A program made the translations under genes and the position numbers. From contig WFNG01000035.1 in assembly GCA_015488735.1 (NCBI GenBank), forward strand, positions 1-59,371: a DNA stretch of 59,371 nt, written 5' to 3'. This stretch comes from Bacteroidales bacterium. Lineage in GTDB: Bacteria > Bacteroidota > Bacteroidia > Bacteroidales > F082. The notes below the pieces were generated by a model. The model was not told where the DNA came from and ran no database searches. It worked only from the letters and a program-made list of their open reading frames with translations. Shown here one piece after another: positions 8,068-16,388 of the stretch (within the stretch, counting starts at the first letter, position 1; every line of letters begins with the position of its first letter).

Positions 8068-8621
8068 AACATGTATCCGAATTTAACGCCGGCAGCAAGG
8101 TAAACTGCACCCGAATTCCAGTAAATATCCCGGGCATATCCCAATCCCACATGAAGGTTAAACAGAAAATTCTTTCCTAAATCCCGTTGAATACCCCAAT
8201 GAATTTCTGTAAGAAAAGTATTGTGCAGCCTATATCCATAGTTGTTATTAAAGATTCCACCGGTTGCATATTTCATCTGAGCTCCCACATAGTTTCCCGC
8301 ATTGACACCCATCTTTTTATGCTTGCTCAGCCGTTTATTCAGATTATAATAATACCTGAATTCGGTGATAGCAAAAAATGCAGGACTCAGGAAATTCCAT
8401 GTATAACTTGTCTCGTAATCCTGAACGGAATAGCCACCACCCAGACCGGCATTAAAATCAAGAAGTGTGTTTTTCCCCGTAACCAACTCATATCCAATAT
8501 TTAATCCCTGAAGGCCTAATTCAACTTTAGGATGACTCACAAGGGTGGTTGTTCTATCCTGGGCAAATATTTCCATAACAAAAAAGCCCATAAACAATAA
8601 CAATAAGATACTTTTCTTCAT
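8064..8621 (-). CDS. Small outer-membrane beta-barrel-like protein, paralogue of the gene at 56253
   Basis: This 185-residue protein of unknown function has a signal peptide (MKKSILLLLFMGFFVMEIFA, then Q) and alternating aromatic/glycine strands ending in aromatic residue F (KFGYMF), as in eight-stranded outer-membrane barrels. It resembles the 56253-56846 product: both carry a YYNLNKR block followed by basic residues and a glycine/asparagine segment, an R-N/D-I/L-GK-x-F turn, and a VGLGY strand. The two are therefore probably paralogues within this genome. The role is unknown. Confidence 0.65.
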   Translation of the reverse strand: MKKSILLLLFMGFFVMEIFAQDRTTTLVSHPKVELGLQGLNIGYELVTGKNTLLDFNAGLGGGYSVQDYETSYTWNFLSPAFFAITEFRYYYNLNKRLSKHKKMGVNAGNYVGAQMKYATGGIFNNNYGYRLHNTFLTEIHWGIQRDLGKNFLFNLHVGLGYARDIYWNSGAVYLAAGVKFGYMF

Positions 8622-8891
8622 CTGTTTATAATTTTGTATTTTAATTAACCAATTCTTTATGTTTTGTCACAACTTTTAGCTTCTCTCTCGAAAATTGCAC
8701 CAATGACAGGAAATTCTATTTTTTTATACCCGAAAGTTGAAACCTTAGGATATGTTTTTCATAATTAAATCTGACAAACAAAAATAATCTTTAAACTTTA
8801 TGTACAGCGCTGTTTTATAAATTTTTTAATCCTGTTTTTTACAATTGTTCAACCATCGATCTTTTCAGGGAAAGAGATGATTTATTATTAC

Positions 8892-8899
8892 TAATTTTG
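8892..8899 (+). promoter_or_regulatory. Putative -7 box upstream of the DUF1573 gene
   Basis: The sequence TAATTTTG matches TAnnTTTG, 28 nt before the ATG at 8928. The rest of the 306-bp divergent spacer 8622-8927 is AT-rich and shows no other feature I can support. Confidence 0.4.
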
Positions 8900-8927
8900 T
8901 ACAGTAAAAACAAACGAGCTATCTGCC

Positions 8928-9374
8928 ATGAAGAAAATAGGAATTTTGATACTTTTTGCCTTTTTTGTGGTACAAATACAGGCGCAGCAGAAAACAACGA
9001 AGGCTTCCGGAGCCGTTTTAAAATTTAATGAAACAAGTTATAATTTCAAAAAGATTTATTTCAAATCCGATGGAACACATAATTTTAAATTTGTTAATGC
9101 CGGCAAAGAGCCGCTGCTGTTATCGCGGCCACGCTCATCCTGTGGCTGCACCGTTCCCACCTGGCCCAAAGCGCCCATTCTTCCCGGCGATTCAGGTGTT
9201 GTAAAAGTTACTTACAACACACATATTATTGGAAGGTTCAACAAAACAGTTACTGTTTATTCAAACATGCAAAAGCCGGTAGTTCTGCATATTCGCGGCG
9301 AGGTCATTCCCCGCCCGAAGCCTCTGTTACCGGTTAAACAAGCCGATAAAGAAGTATCTCCAGTTAAAAAATAA
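8928..9374 (+). CDS. DUF1573 periplasmic protein
   Basis: This 148-residue protein has a signal peptide (MKKIGILILFAFFVVQIQAQ) and an immunoglobulin-like DUF1573 domain: the HNFKFVNAGKEPLLL strand, the diagnostic SSCGCTVPTWPKAPILPGD block and the end strand VTVYSN. DUF1573 proteins are abundant in Bacteroidota envelopes and have no defined function. The gene is 15 bp upstream of the aminotransferase and may share its transcript. Confidence 0.85.
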   Translation: MKKIGILILFAFFVVQIQAQQKTTKASGAVLKFNETSYNFKKIYFKSDGTHNFKFVNAGKEPLLLSRPRSSCGCTVPTWPKAPILPGDSGVVKVTYNTHIIGRFNKTVTVYSNMQKPVVLHIRGEVIPRPKPLLPVKQADKEVSPVKK

Positions 9375-9389
9375 ACAAAAAACAATATC

Positions 9390-10589
9390 ATGCCAAAGAT
9401 TTCATTAAAAGGGCAACAGATGCCCGAATCGCCCATTCGTAAACTGGTTCCGTTTGCCGATGAAGCCAAAAAAAGAGGCCGGAAAGTTTACCATCTTAAC
9501 ATAGGGCAACCCGACATCGAAACACCGGAAGTGGCACTGAATGCAGTGCGTAATTACGACCACAAAGTCATCGAGTACAGCCATTCTGCCGGTATGCTTT
9601 CATTACGTGAGCGTCTGACAGATTATTATAAAACTGTAAATATTGAAGTTACACCTGACCAGATTATTATTGGCACCGGTGCTTCGGAAGCCTTACTTTT
9701 TGCTTTTCAGAGCATTATGGATCCTGGAGATGAAGTCATCATTCCCGAACCGTTTTATGCCAATTACAATGGCTTTGCTACCAATGCCGGCATTAAAGTA
9801 GTCCCCATTGTTTCAGCTATCGAAAGCGGCTTTGCACTGCCTCCCATGGAAGCTTTTGAAAAAGCCATCACCGATAAAACAAAGGCTATTCTGGTCTGTA
9901 ATCCCAACAACCCGACCGGTTATCTCTATTCCAAAGAAGAGATGGAAACACTGCGCGATCTGGTAAAAAAATACGACCTGTACCTGATTGCCGATGAAGT
10001 TTACCGCGAGTTCGTTTATGATGGCAAAACTCATTATTCGGCCATGTATCTGGATGGCATAGATGAAAATGTCATTCTTATCGACTCTGTATCTAAACGT
10101 TACAGCGCCTGTGGCGTACGTATCGGTTGGATGATTTCACGCAATAAGTTAGTGGTTTCCACTGCTTTGAAATTTGCCCAGGCACGTCTTAGCCCGCCTA
10201 CTTTCGGACAGGTTGCCGCAGAAGCGGCTGTAGATACTCCTGATAAATATTTTGATGCAGTCATCAAAGAGTATATTGCCCGCCGAAATGCAGTTGTTGA
10301 AGGTATCAACAAGATTGAGGGAGCTTTCTGCCCCAATCCCTCCGGCGCATTTTACGTGGTTGCACGACTACCCATTGACGACTCGGATAAATTTTGCCGC
10401 TGGCTGCTCGAAGATTTTGAATTTGAAAATCAAACGGTTATGCTGGCACCGGCTTCCGGATTTTATTCCACTCCCGGCAAAGGAAAAGATGAAGTGCGTA
10501 TCAGCTATGTGTTGAAGGTGGAAGACCTGAAAAGCTCGGTGAAAGTGCTGGCAGAAGCATTGAAGGTTTATCCGGGAAGGACAAATTAA
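9390..10589 (+). CDS. Class I/II pyridoxal-phosphate aminotransferase
   Basis: This 399-residue cytosolic enzyme is an AspC/AlaT-like aminotransferase. Visible motifs are NIGQPDIETPE near the N-terminus, GTGASEALLFAFQSIMDPGD (cofactor phosphate region), NPNNPTGYLYS (substrate and cofactor Asn), ADEVYREFVYDG (Asp binding the pyridine N) and SVSKRYSACGVRIGW, whose Lys forms the Schiff base. It is full length for subgroup I. The amino-acid substrate is uncertain (aspartate, alanine or aromatic). Confidence 0.9.
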   Translation: MPKISLKGQQMPESPIRKLVPFADEAKKRGRKVYHLNIGQPDIETPEVALNAVRNYDHKVIEYSHSAGMLSLRERLTDYYKTVNIEVTPDQIIIGTGASEALLFAFQSIMDPGDEVIIPEPFYANYNGFATNAGIKVVPIVSAIESGFALPPMEAFEKAITDKTKAILVCNPNNPTGYLYSKEEMETLRDLVKKYDLYLIADEVYREFVYDGKTHYSAMYLDGIDENVILIDSVSKRYSACGVRIGWMISRNKLVVSTALKFAQARLSPPTFGQVAAEAAVDTPDKYFDAVIKEYIARRNAVVEGINKIEGAFCPNPSGAFYVVARLPIDDSDKFCRWLLEDFEFENQTVMLAPASGFYSTPGKGKDEVRISYVLKVEDLKSSVKVLAEALKVYPGRTN

Positions 10590-10600
10590 AGTGAACAAAA

Positions 10601-10629
10601 GCTCATTCGGATTGCAAATCCAAATGAGC
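10601..10629. repeat. Palindromic hairpin, GGATT-core family (copy 1)
   Basis: The arms GCTCATTCGGATT and AATCCAAATGAGC flank a 3-nt loop GCA and pair over 13 bp with one mismatch. The first nine bases recur exactly in the hairpin at 54384-54407. It lies 12 bp after the aminotransferase stop, so it may also end that transcript, but no T-run follows directly. Confidence 0.7.
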
Positions 10630-10672
10630 ATCGTTTTAAAACAGTAGAACAAATTCAAATAAAAAAATTAAT

Positions 10673-11518
10673 ATGAAATATGTCGGTGCCCACGTCAGTG
10701 CTTCCGGAGGTGTCGAGAACGCCCCGGTCAATGCCCATGCCATTGGGGCAAAAGCTTTTGCCCTTTTTACCAAAAACCAGCGGCAATGGTTTTCTAAGCC
10801 GTTGACAGGAAAAAGTATTGCCCTTTTCCGTGAAAACTGTGAAAAATACGGCTATGAGCCTTTTCAAATCCTGCCGCACGACAGTTACCTCATCAATCTG
10901 GGACATCCCGATCCGGCAGCACTGGAGAAATCACGTGTTGCTTTTCTGGATGAAATGCAACGCTGTGAACAGCTGGGGCTGGACCGTCTCAATTTTCATC
11001 CGGGTTCGCATCTGAAAAAGATGACGGAAGAAGCCTGTTTACAAACCATCGCCGATTCCATCAACCTTGCACTGGACAAAACACAGGGTGTAACAGCCGT
11101 CATTGAAAATACGGCAGGACAAGGATCCAACCTCGGTTTTCGTTTCGAACATTTGGCTTATATCATTGATCGTGTGGAAGACAAAAGTCGGGTAGGCGTA
11201 TGCATTGATACCTGCCATACTTATACATCGGGCTATGACATAAAAACAAGTGCCGGTTATTTAAAAACATTTGCCGACTTTAATGTCATTGTTGGCTTTC
11301 AGTATTTGAAAGGCATGCACCTGAACGACTCAAAAAAGGAACTGGGCACGCGTGTGGACCGGCACGACAGCATTGGCAAAGGATTTATCGGACCGGATGC
11401 TTTCCGCCGGATTATGAACGATCCGCGCTTTGATAATATGCCATTGATACTGGAAACACCGGATCCCGAAATCTGGCCACAGGAAATTGAAATGTTGTAT
11501 GGGATGGTAGAGAAGTAG
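10673..11518 (+). CDS. nfo: Endonuclease IV (AP endonuclease)
   Basis: This 281-residue TIM-barrel protein is full length for Nfo, which cuts DNA 5' to abasic sites in base excision repair using three zinc ions. Metal-ligand blocks are visible: [32 protein letters not shown], and [20 protein letters not shown] near the C-terminus, followed by [17 protein letters not shown]. The start [13 protein letters not shown] is typical for the family. Confidence 0.95.
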   Translation: MKYVGAHVSASGGVENAPVNAHAIGAKAFALFTKNQRQWFSKPLTGKSIALFRENCEKYGYEPFQILPHDSYLINLGHPDPAALEKSRVAFLDEMQRCEQLGLDRLNFHPGSHLKKMTEEACLQTIADSINLALDKTQGVTAVIENTAGQGSNLGFRFEHLAYIIDRVEDKSRVGVCIDTCHTYTSGYDIKTSAGYLKTFADFNVIVGFQYLKGMHLNDSKKELGTRVDRHDSIGKGFIGPDAFRRIMNDPRFDNMPLILETPDPEIWPQEIEMLYGMVEK

Positions 11519-11812
11519 TATTATTTTTGTCATTGAATACTTTTCTATTTATATCTTTAAAAAAATACACCATGAAATACCCATAGTAAATAAATTTGAC
11601 ACACCCGCCCCCGCCAGAATGACCTTATCGGGCTGGCGAACGACGTTCAGGCGGGCAGGCAGGGGAATGATTATCTATAAAATGTGTCAACGAATTTCGC
11701 GGATTTCACGAAAGTTTTTCGCCGGCGAAAAACCCAAATTCGTGCAATTGGTGTAATTCGTGGCTAAAGGCATGACCGGGTATAATATATTAGGGGAAAA
11801 TGAATTACAAAA
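11519..11812. other. Structured intergenic segment
   Basis: The segment contains no gene I can support. It holds an 8-bp inverted repeat TTGACACA (11596-11603) / TGTGTCAA (11683-11690) around an unusually GC-rich core (CCCGCC ... GGCGGG), then a perfect 18-bp palindrome at 11715-11732 centred on CGCCGGCG, then ATTCGTG-type repeats around 11740-11763. It looks like a decayed small repeat element, but I cannot name it. Confidence 0.4.
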
Positions 11813-11971
11813 TCATAAACACATGAAACACTCCGTTAAGACAATACGATCAATCTTTTCAGGGTCTTGTTGTTTGAGGAATATCCTAAATTCAATATTT
11901 TCTGTTTCCCGGATTTCGCCGAGCTTTTCAATTTTTACAAGGTTAAGTTCAATGTTTTTATTTGACTTCAT
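11813..11971 (-). pseudogene. Possible 5' remnant of a YkgJ-type cysteine-cluster gene
   Basis: The minus strand encodes 52 residues starting MKSNKNIELNLVKIEKLGEI and continuing with FRIFLKQQDPEKIDRIV before a stop at 11813. This resembles, from memory, the region before the cysteine cluster in YkgJ-like proteins, but no CxxCxxCC cluster follows, so I read it as a truncated fragment. It could instead be a small orphan ORF. Confidence 0.3.
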
Positions 11972-11998
11972 ATTCGGTTTTTATTAACCTATACGCAA

Positions 11999-13195
11999 CT
12001 ACTTATAAATCAAATATTTCATTCTTATTTTTTTAAACTTTTCCAAATCAGGTTGCCAGCTTTTCCGGATCTGTTTAGCCGAATAACCTTTTTCTATCTG
12101 CAAACGCAGGCTGTCGGTTCCGGACAGCAGGTCGAAAGAACCTCTGAAAAAGGGATGGACATGCATGGCTTTTAACCGACGATAAGCATTTAAAAGCCAT
12201 TTTAACTGAATCTGTTGTGGATTATGACGATAATTATGCGCATAGGCTGTGAGGTCTTTCCCCCGGCAAGTCTTATCCTGAAATTTGGGATGCAGGCTGG
12301 CGCCGGGAATGCTGCGCGGCGTAAAAACATAATCGCCTTTCATGCCGGGATAACCGTATATCTGAAATGGCTTGTCGGTACCACGGCCTACGCTGACCAC
12401 CGTTCCTTCCAGAAAACAAAGTGAAGGATACAGATAAACAGCCTGCCAGTCGGGCAGGTTGGGCGAAGGCTTCACGGGAAGTTTCACAATCATATTCCGG
12501 GTATATTTTTTCATGGGTATTACAGTCAAATTGCATGTTACGCCATTTTTTAACCAATGCTCGCCATTGACCATGCGGGCATACTCGCCAATGGTCATAC
12601 CATAAACCACCGGAACAGGGTGCATTCCAACGAAAGACTTATAGGCAGGCTTCAGCACGGGTCCGTCCACATAAAAACCATTGGGATTGGGGCGATCGAG
12701 AACAATCATGGGCACATGGTTTTCGGCACAGGCTTCCATCACCAGCGTCATGGTAGAGATGTAAGTATAAAAGCGCGTTCCTACATCCTGCAGGTCAAAT
12801 AACACCACATCCACGTCTTTCAGGTCTTTCACTGTTGGTTTTTTGTGCTTACCATACAGGGAAACGATCGGTAGTCCTGTTTCAGCATCCACACCACCGT
12901 TAATATGTGCACCCGCACTTTTGTTACCACGAAAACCATGTTCCGGACTAAATATCCGGATGACTTTTATTCCAGACCTGAGAAGTGTGTCCACCAGATG
13001 AATTTTCCCGATAATGGAACTCTGATTTCCCACCACCGCTACCCGTTTTCCTTTCAGTAAGGGGAAATAAACATCCGTCTGCTGGTCTCCGGTAACAATC
13101 TGACTATAATTGGTGAGCACTGGTAACTGTTTTTGAGCGAAGCAAATACTTCCGGCAAAAAGCAACAAAACAAGAGAGATAGAAATTTTTTTCAT
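11999..13195 (-). CDS. DUF1343 / NamZ-like exo-beta-N-acetylmuramidase
   Basis: I place the start at the ATG at 13195 because it gives a signal peptide (MKKISISLVLLLFAGSICFA, then Q). A longer frame runs to 13426 but would overlap the divergent permease gene. The 398-residue product matches the DUF1343 (YbbC/NamZ, GH171) family, whose characterised member releases terminal MurNAc from peptidoglycan fragments. Family blocks seen are VAVVGNQSSI near the N-terminus, FSPEHGFRGNKSAGAHINGG, VDVVLFDLQDVGTRFYTYI and IVLDRPNPNGFYVDGPVL. It is probably periplasmic and involved in cell-wall recycling. Confidence 0.88.
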   Translation of the reverse strand: MKKISISLVLLLFAGSICFAQKQLPVLTNYSQIVTGDQQTDVYFPLLKGKRVAVVGNQSSIIGKIHLVDTLLRSGIKVIRIFSPEHGFRGNKSAGAHINGGVDAETGLPIVSLYGKHKKPTVKDLKDVDVVLFDLQDVGTRFYTYISTMTLVMEACAENHVPMIVLDRPNPNGFYVDGPVLKPAYKSFVGMHPVPVVYGMTIGEYARMVNGEHWLKNGVTCNLTVIPMKKYTRNMIVKLPVKPSPNLPDWQAVYLYPSLCFLEGTVVSVGRGTDKPFQIYGYPGMKGDYVFTPRSIPGASLHPKFQDKTCRGKDLTAYAHNYRHNPQQIQLKWLLNAYRRLKAMHVHPFFRGSFDLLSGTDSLRLQIEKGYSAKQIRKSWQPDLEKFKKIRMKYLIYK

Positions 13196-13276
13196 GGAAA
13201 CAGGGTTTAAAAAGACAAATGTATAAAAGTCTGCCATTATAAAGCAGGAAATGATAATTTTGTAAAAAAATCTGTT

Positions 13277-14503
13277 TTGAACGTTTCTTATTTCATTGCC
13301 AGACACATTGCGCCCGGTCGCTCGGAAGCTTACGCGCGCCCGGTTATACGCATTGCTGTTGTAAGTATTGCGCTGGGGCTGGCGCTTATGATTGCTTCGG
13401 TAGCCATTGTCATTGGTTTCAAACATTCTATCAGTAATAAAGTGGTGGGGTTCTCTGCGCCTCTACAAATAGTGGCGTTCACGCGTAATGAGTCGCTGGA
13501 GGAAAGCCCCGTAACCATTGGAACAAAATTTCTGAAAAAGCTCCATAGCTATCCCGAAATTACCCATATTCAATATACAGCACAAAAAGGAGGCGTTCTT
13601 AAAACACACGACCAGATTCAGGGTATTATTCTGAAAGGAGTTGGAAAAGACTACAACTGGAATTTCCTGAAAGAAAATCTCATCGCCGGACATCTTCCCG
13701 ACATTAATACGGATAAACCGGGCAGACAGGTACTTATTTCACAAAAACTGGCCACAAAGCTCAGGCTCAAACCGGGCGATGCGGTACGTATATGGTTTAT
13801 CGGTAAAGAAGCTACTGCCGCATTGGGACGCAAACTTATCATTAGCGGTATTTACAACACCGGTATCGAAGAATTTGATAACCGTTTTCTCATTGGAGAT
13901 TTACGTCAAATACAGCAACTCAACGGTTGGAAACCTAATCAGGTAGGAAGTGTTGAATTGCAGGTGCGTAACTTTAATAAGCTGAAAAGTGTTGCACAAA
14001 AAATTTACGAAAATATTCCTTACAACCTGAATATCAACACTATCTATGATACATATCCTGAAATTTTCAACTGGCTCGGACTGTTGGACACCAATGTTGT
14101 GGTTATCCTGGTACTTATGATTCTTGTGGCCGGTATCACTATGGTCTCTACTCTTTTCATCCTCATTATAGAACGTACCGGCATGGTTGGCATTCTGAAA
14201 ACGCTGGGTGCCAACAATCATACTATTCAAAAGATATTTCTTTACAAAGCAGCTTATATCATTGGGCGTGGTATGTTTTGGGGTAACCTGTTGGGATTGT
14301 TTTTTTATTTTATACAGTATTATTTTCGTTTGTTTCGTCTAAATCCGGTTAGTTATTACGTTTCTTACGTTCCCGTAGAGCTTTCAGTCTCCCACTTTTT
14401 GCTACTCAATGCGGGTACTTTTTTCCTGTGTCTGATTATGCTTATCATTCCCTCATTCTATATCATGCGTGTTGAGCCGGCCAGCGCCCTCCGGTATGAA
14501 TAA
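13277..14503 (+). CDS. LolC/LolE-type ABC transporter permease (FtsX/MacB fold)
   Basis: This 408-residue inner-membrane protein has one N-terminal helix (about 25-50, IAVVSIALGLALMIASVAIV), a periplasmic domain and three C-terminal helices (about 275-300, 320-345 and 370-395), the pattern of LolC/E permeases that extract lipoproteins. The motif ERTGMVGILKTLGANN before the last helices is the coupling segment. No ATPase gene is adjacent, so lipoprotein release is inferred from family. The start is TTG at 13277 (MNVSYFIARHIAP), chosen because homologues begin this way. It is divergent from the NamZ-like gene. Confidence 0.85.
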   Translation: MNVSYFIARHIAPGRSEAYARPVIRIAVVSIALGLALMIASVAIVIGFKHSISNKVVGFSAPLQIVAFTRNESLEESPVTIGTKFLKKLHSYPEITHIQYTAQKGGVLKTHDQIQGIILKGVGKDYNWNFLKENLIAGHLPDINTDKPGRQVLISQKLATKLRLKPGDAVRIWFIGKEATAALGRKLIISGIYNTGIEEFDNRFLIGDLRQIQQLNGWKPNQVGSVELQVRNFNKLKSVAQKIYENIPYNLNINTIYDTYPEIFNWLGLLDTNVVVILVLMILVAGITMVSTLFILIIERTGMVGILKTLGANNHTIQKIFLYKAAYIIGRGMFWGNLLGLFFYFIQYYFRLFRLNPVSYYVSYVPVELSVSHFLLLNAGTFFLCLIMLIIPSFYIMRVEPASALRYE

Positions 14504-14531
14504 AACAGCCTCTTAACAAAGATTAGGACTC

Positions 14532-14566
14532 TTTTGGTCAATACAATTCATTTTTCATTACATTTG
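14532..14566 (+). promoter_or_regulatory. Putative Bacteroidota promoter of clpS
   Basis: TTTTG at 14532-14536 and a perfect TACATTTG at 14559-14566 are separated by 22 bp, close to the -33/-7 arrangement of the phylum. The predicted transcript would start around 14573, some 15 nt before the clpS ATG at 14589. Confidence 0.6.
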
Positions 14567-14588
14567 TAAATCATCTTATCAATAAGAC

Positions 14589-14864
14589 ATGACAACCAAA
14601 GAGAAGAAGTTGCCTGACATAGGAACAGACACCCGGAAAAATTCCGGTAAAAAACTCATTCTTTTTAATGATGATATAAACACCTTTGATTTTGTGATTG
14701 AGACTTTAATAGAAGTCTGTGGCCACGATCCTTATCAGGCTGAGAACTGCGCACTTATTGCTCATTTCAAAGGTAAATGCGCTGTGAAAAACGGCACCTC
14801 AGATGAACTGAAACCTTATTACAAAGAAATGATTTTAAGAAAACTAACCGTTGAAATACAATAG
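14589..14864 (+). CDS. clpS: ClpS protease adaptor
   Basis: This 91-residue protein matches ClpS, which binds the N-domain of ClpA or ClpC and delivers N-degron substrates. The core shows KLILFNDDINTFDFVIETL, with the conserved Asn-Asp pair of the substrate pocket, followed by CGHDPYQAENCALIAHFKGK, where the usual H.....G is present. The Thr/Phe positions differ slightly from E. coli. It is 3 bp upstream of the NfeD gene. Confidence 0.88.
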   Translation: MTTKEKKLPDIGTDTRKNSGKKLILFNDDINTFDFVIETLIEVCGHDPYQAENCALIAHFKGKCAVKNGTSDELKPYYKEMILRKLTVEIQ

Positions 14865-14867
14865 AAT

Positions 14868-15335
14868 ATGTGGGCTGTAATTATAACGTTGATTTTAGTG
14901 GGCATGATTCTGGTAGTTCTGGAGATATTGGTCATTCCGGGTGTTGGTATTACCGGTATTCTGGGATTTTTACTTATGGTTGCCGGTGTGTGGACAGCGT
15001 ACGCCAGGAATGGTTCTTCGGCAGGAAACGCCACCCTTTTGATAACTATTTTGGTCAGTACCCTTAGCATGATTGTGATATTACGGTCAAAAACATGGAA
15101 AAGAGCACAACTGAAAACTGCTGTTTCAGGCAAAGTACGGACTTTTGATACCTTGAACCTAAAACCAGGTATGCAAGGCGAAACTGTCTCGCGATGTGCA
15201 CCCATGGGGAAAGCAGTTTTCAATGGTCACCACGTGGAAGTCGATGCAGGAACATCTTTTCTGGGTACGGGGACAAAAGTTGAAATTACAAGAATAGAAG
15301 GAAATAAAATTTTTATAAAACATTTAACAACCTAA
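14868..15335 (+). CDS. NfeD-family membrane protein (short form)
   Basis: This 155-residue protein has two or three N-terminal membrane helices (about 3-27, 30-48 and 55-72; [20 protein letters not shown]) and a C-terminal OB-fold domain (about 95-155; [27 protein letters not shown]). Short NfeD proteins partner with flotillin-like FloA in membrane microdomains. The floA gene follows after only 4 bp, supporting that role. Confidence 0.85.
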   Translation: MWAVIITLILVGMILVVLEILVIPGVGITGILGFLLMVAGVWTAYARNGSSAGNATLLITILVSTLSMIVILRSKTWKRAQLKTAVSGKVRTFDTLNLKPGMQGETVSRCAPMGKAVFNGHHVEVDAGTSFLGTGTKVEITRIEGNKIFIKHLTT

Positions 15336-15339
15336 TACT

Positions 15340-16326
15340 ATGCCAAATTCTTATGTCATAATAGCCGCCATCGTAGGTGCTATTTTTCTCCTCTGGTTAT
15401 TGCTTTATTTTATTCCCGTGGGGCTTTGGTTCACGGCTTTCGTGTCGGGTGTGCGCATATCGCTCATCCAGCTGGTACTTATGCGCTGGCGGAAAGTCCC
15501 ACCTGGAACTATTGTCAGGAGTTTGATTACCGCGACCAAAGCCGGCCTTCATTTAAAGCGGGATGACCTGGAAGCCCACTATCTTGCAGGAGGCAGGGTA
15601 CAACAAGTCGTTAACGCCTTGATTTCCGCAGACAAAGCCAATATCGATTTGGATTTCAAAACAGCAACAGCCATCGACCTCGCTGGTCGCGATGTACTTG
15701 AAGCAGTACAAATGTCGGTAAATCCGAAAGTTATTGACACAAAACGTGTTACTGCTGTCGCCAAAGATGGCATCCAGCTAATTGCCACGGCACGGGTTAC
15801 GGTTCGCGCCAGCATTCAGCAGCTGGTAGGAGGCGCCGGTGAAGAAACTGTTTTAGCACGTGTGGGAGAAGGAATTGTCTCCTCCATTGGATCGGCACAT
15901 TCGCATAAAGCAGTTTTAGAGAATCCCGATAGCATCTCACGGGTAGTTCTTCAAAAAGGCCTTGATTCGGGAACTGCTTTTGAAATACTCTCCATCGATA
16001 TTGCCGATATTGATATTGGTAAGAATATTGGTGCCGTTCTGCAAATGGACCAGGCCAATGCCGATAAAAACATTGCCCAGGCCAAAGCCGAAGAACGACG
16101 GGCCATGGCTGTAGCCAGCGAGCAGGAGATGAAAGCCAAAGCACAGGAAGCCAAAGCCAATGTGATACAGGCCGAAGCAGAAATCCCCATGGCTATTGCA
16201 GAAGCTTTCCGCTCCGGAAATCTCGGAATCATGGATTATTACCGGTATAAAAACATCCAGGCTGATACCAAAATGCGCGACTCTATTGCTGAAGACCCAG
16301 GTATCGAAACGCCGGAAAAAAAATAA
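15340..16326 (+). CDS. floA: Flotillin-like protein FloA
   Basis: This 328-residue protein has an N-terminal membrane hairpin (about 5-45, [20 protein letters not shown]), an SPFH/band-7-like domain with the family block [20 protein letters not shown], and a C-terminal Ala/Glu/Lys-rich coiled coil with [20 protein letters not shown]. It matches YqfA/FloA of Bacillus, a scaffold of functional membrane microdomains. It forms an operon with nfeD upstream; relA follows after 62 bp. Confidence 0.93.
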   Translation: MPNSYVIIAAIVGAIFLLWLLLYFIPVGLWFTAFVSGVRISLIQLVLMRWRKVPPGTIVRSLITATKAGLHLKRDDLEAHYLAGGRVQQVVNALISADKANIDLDFKTATAIDLAGRDVLEAVQMSVNPKVIDTKRVTAVAKDGIQLIATARVTVRASIQQLVGGAGEETVLARVGEGIVSSIGSAHSHKAVLENPDSISRVVLQKGLDSGTAFEILSIDIADIDIGKNIGAVLQMDQANADKNIAQAKAEERRAMAVASEQEMKAKAQEAKANVIQAEAEIPMAIAEAFRSGNLGIMDYYRYKNIQADTKMRDSIAEDPGIETPEKK

Positions 16327-16388
16327 ATAAACAGCAGTGTTTTTATCTAGAAAAAAATTCTCCTTAACGGAAAGTGTGAAAAAAACTA

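Noticed and set aside
13196-13426. 77-codon upstream extension of the DUF1343 gene
   Set aside because: It would overlap the divergent permease start and puts the clear signal peptide in the middle of the protein. The ATG at 13195 is preferred.
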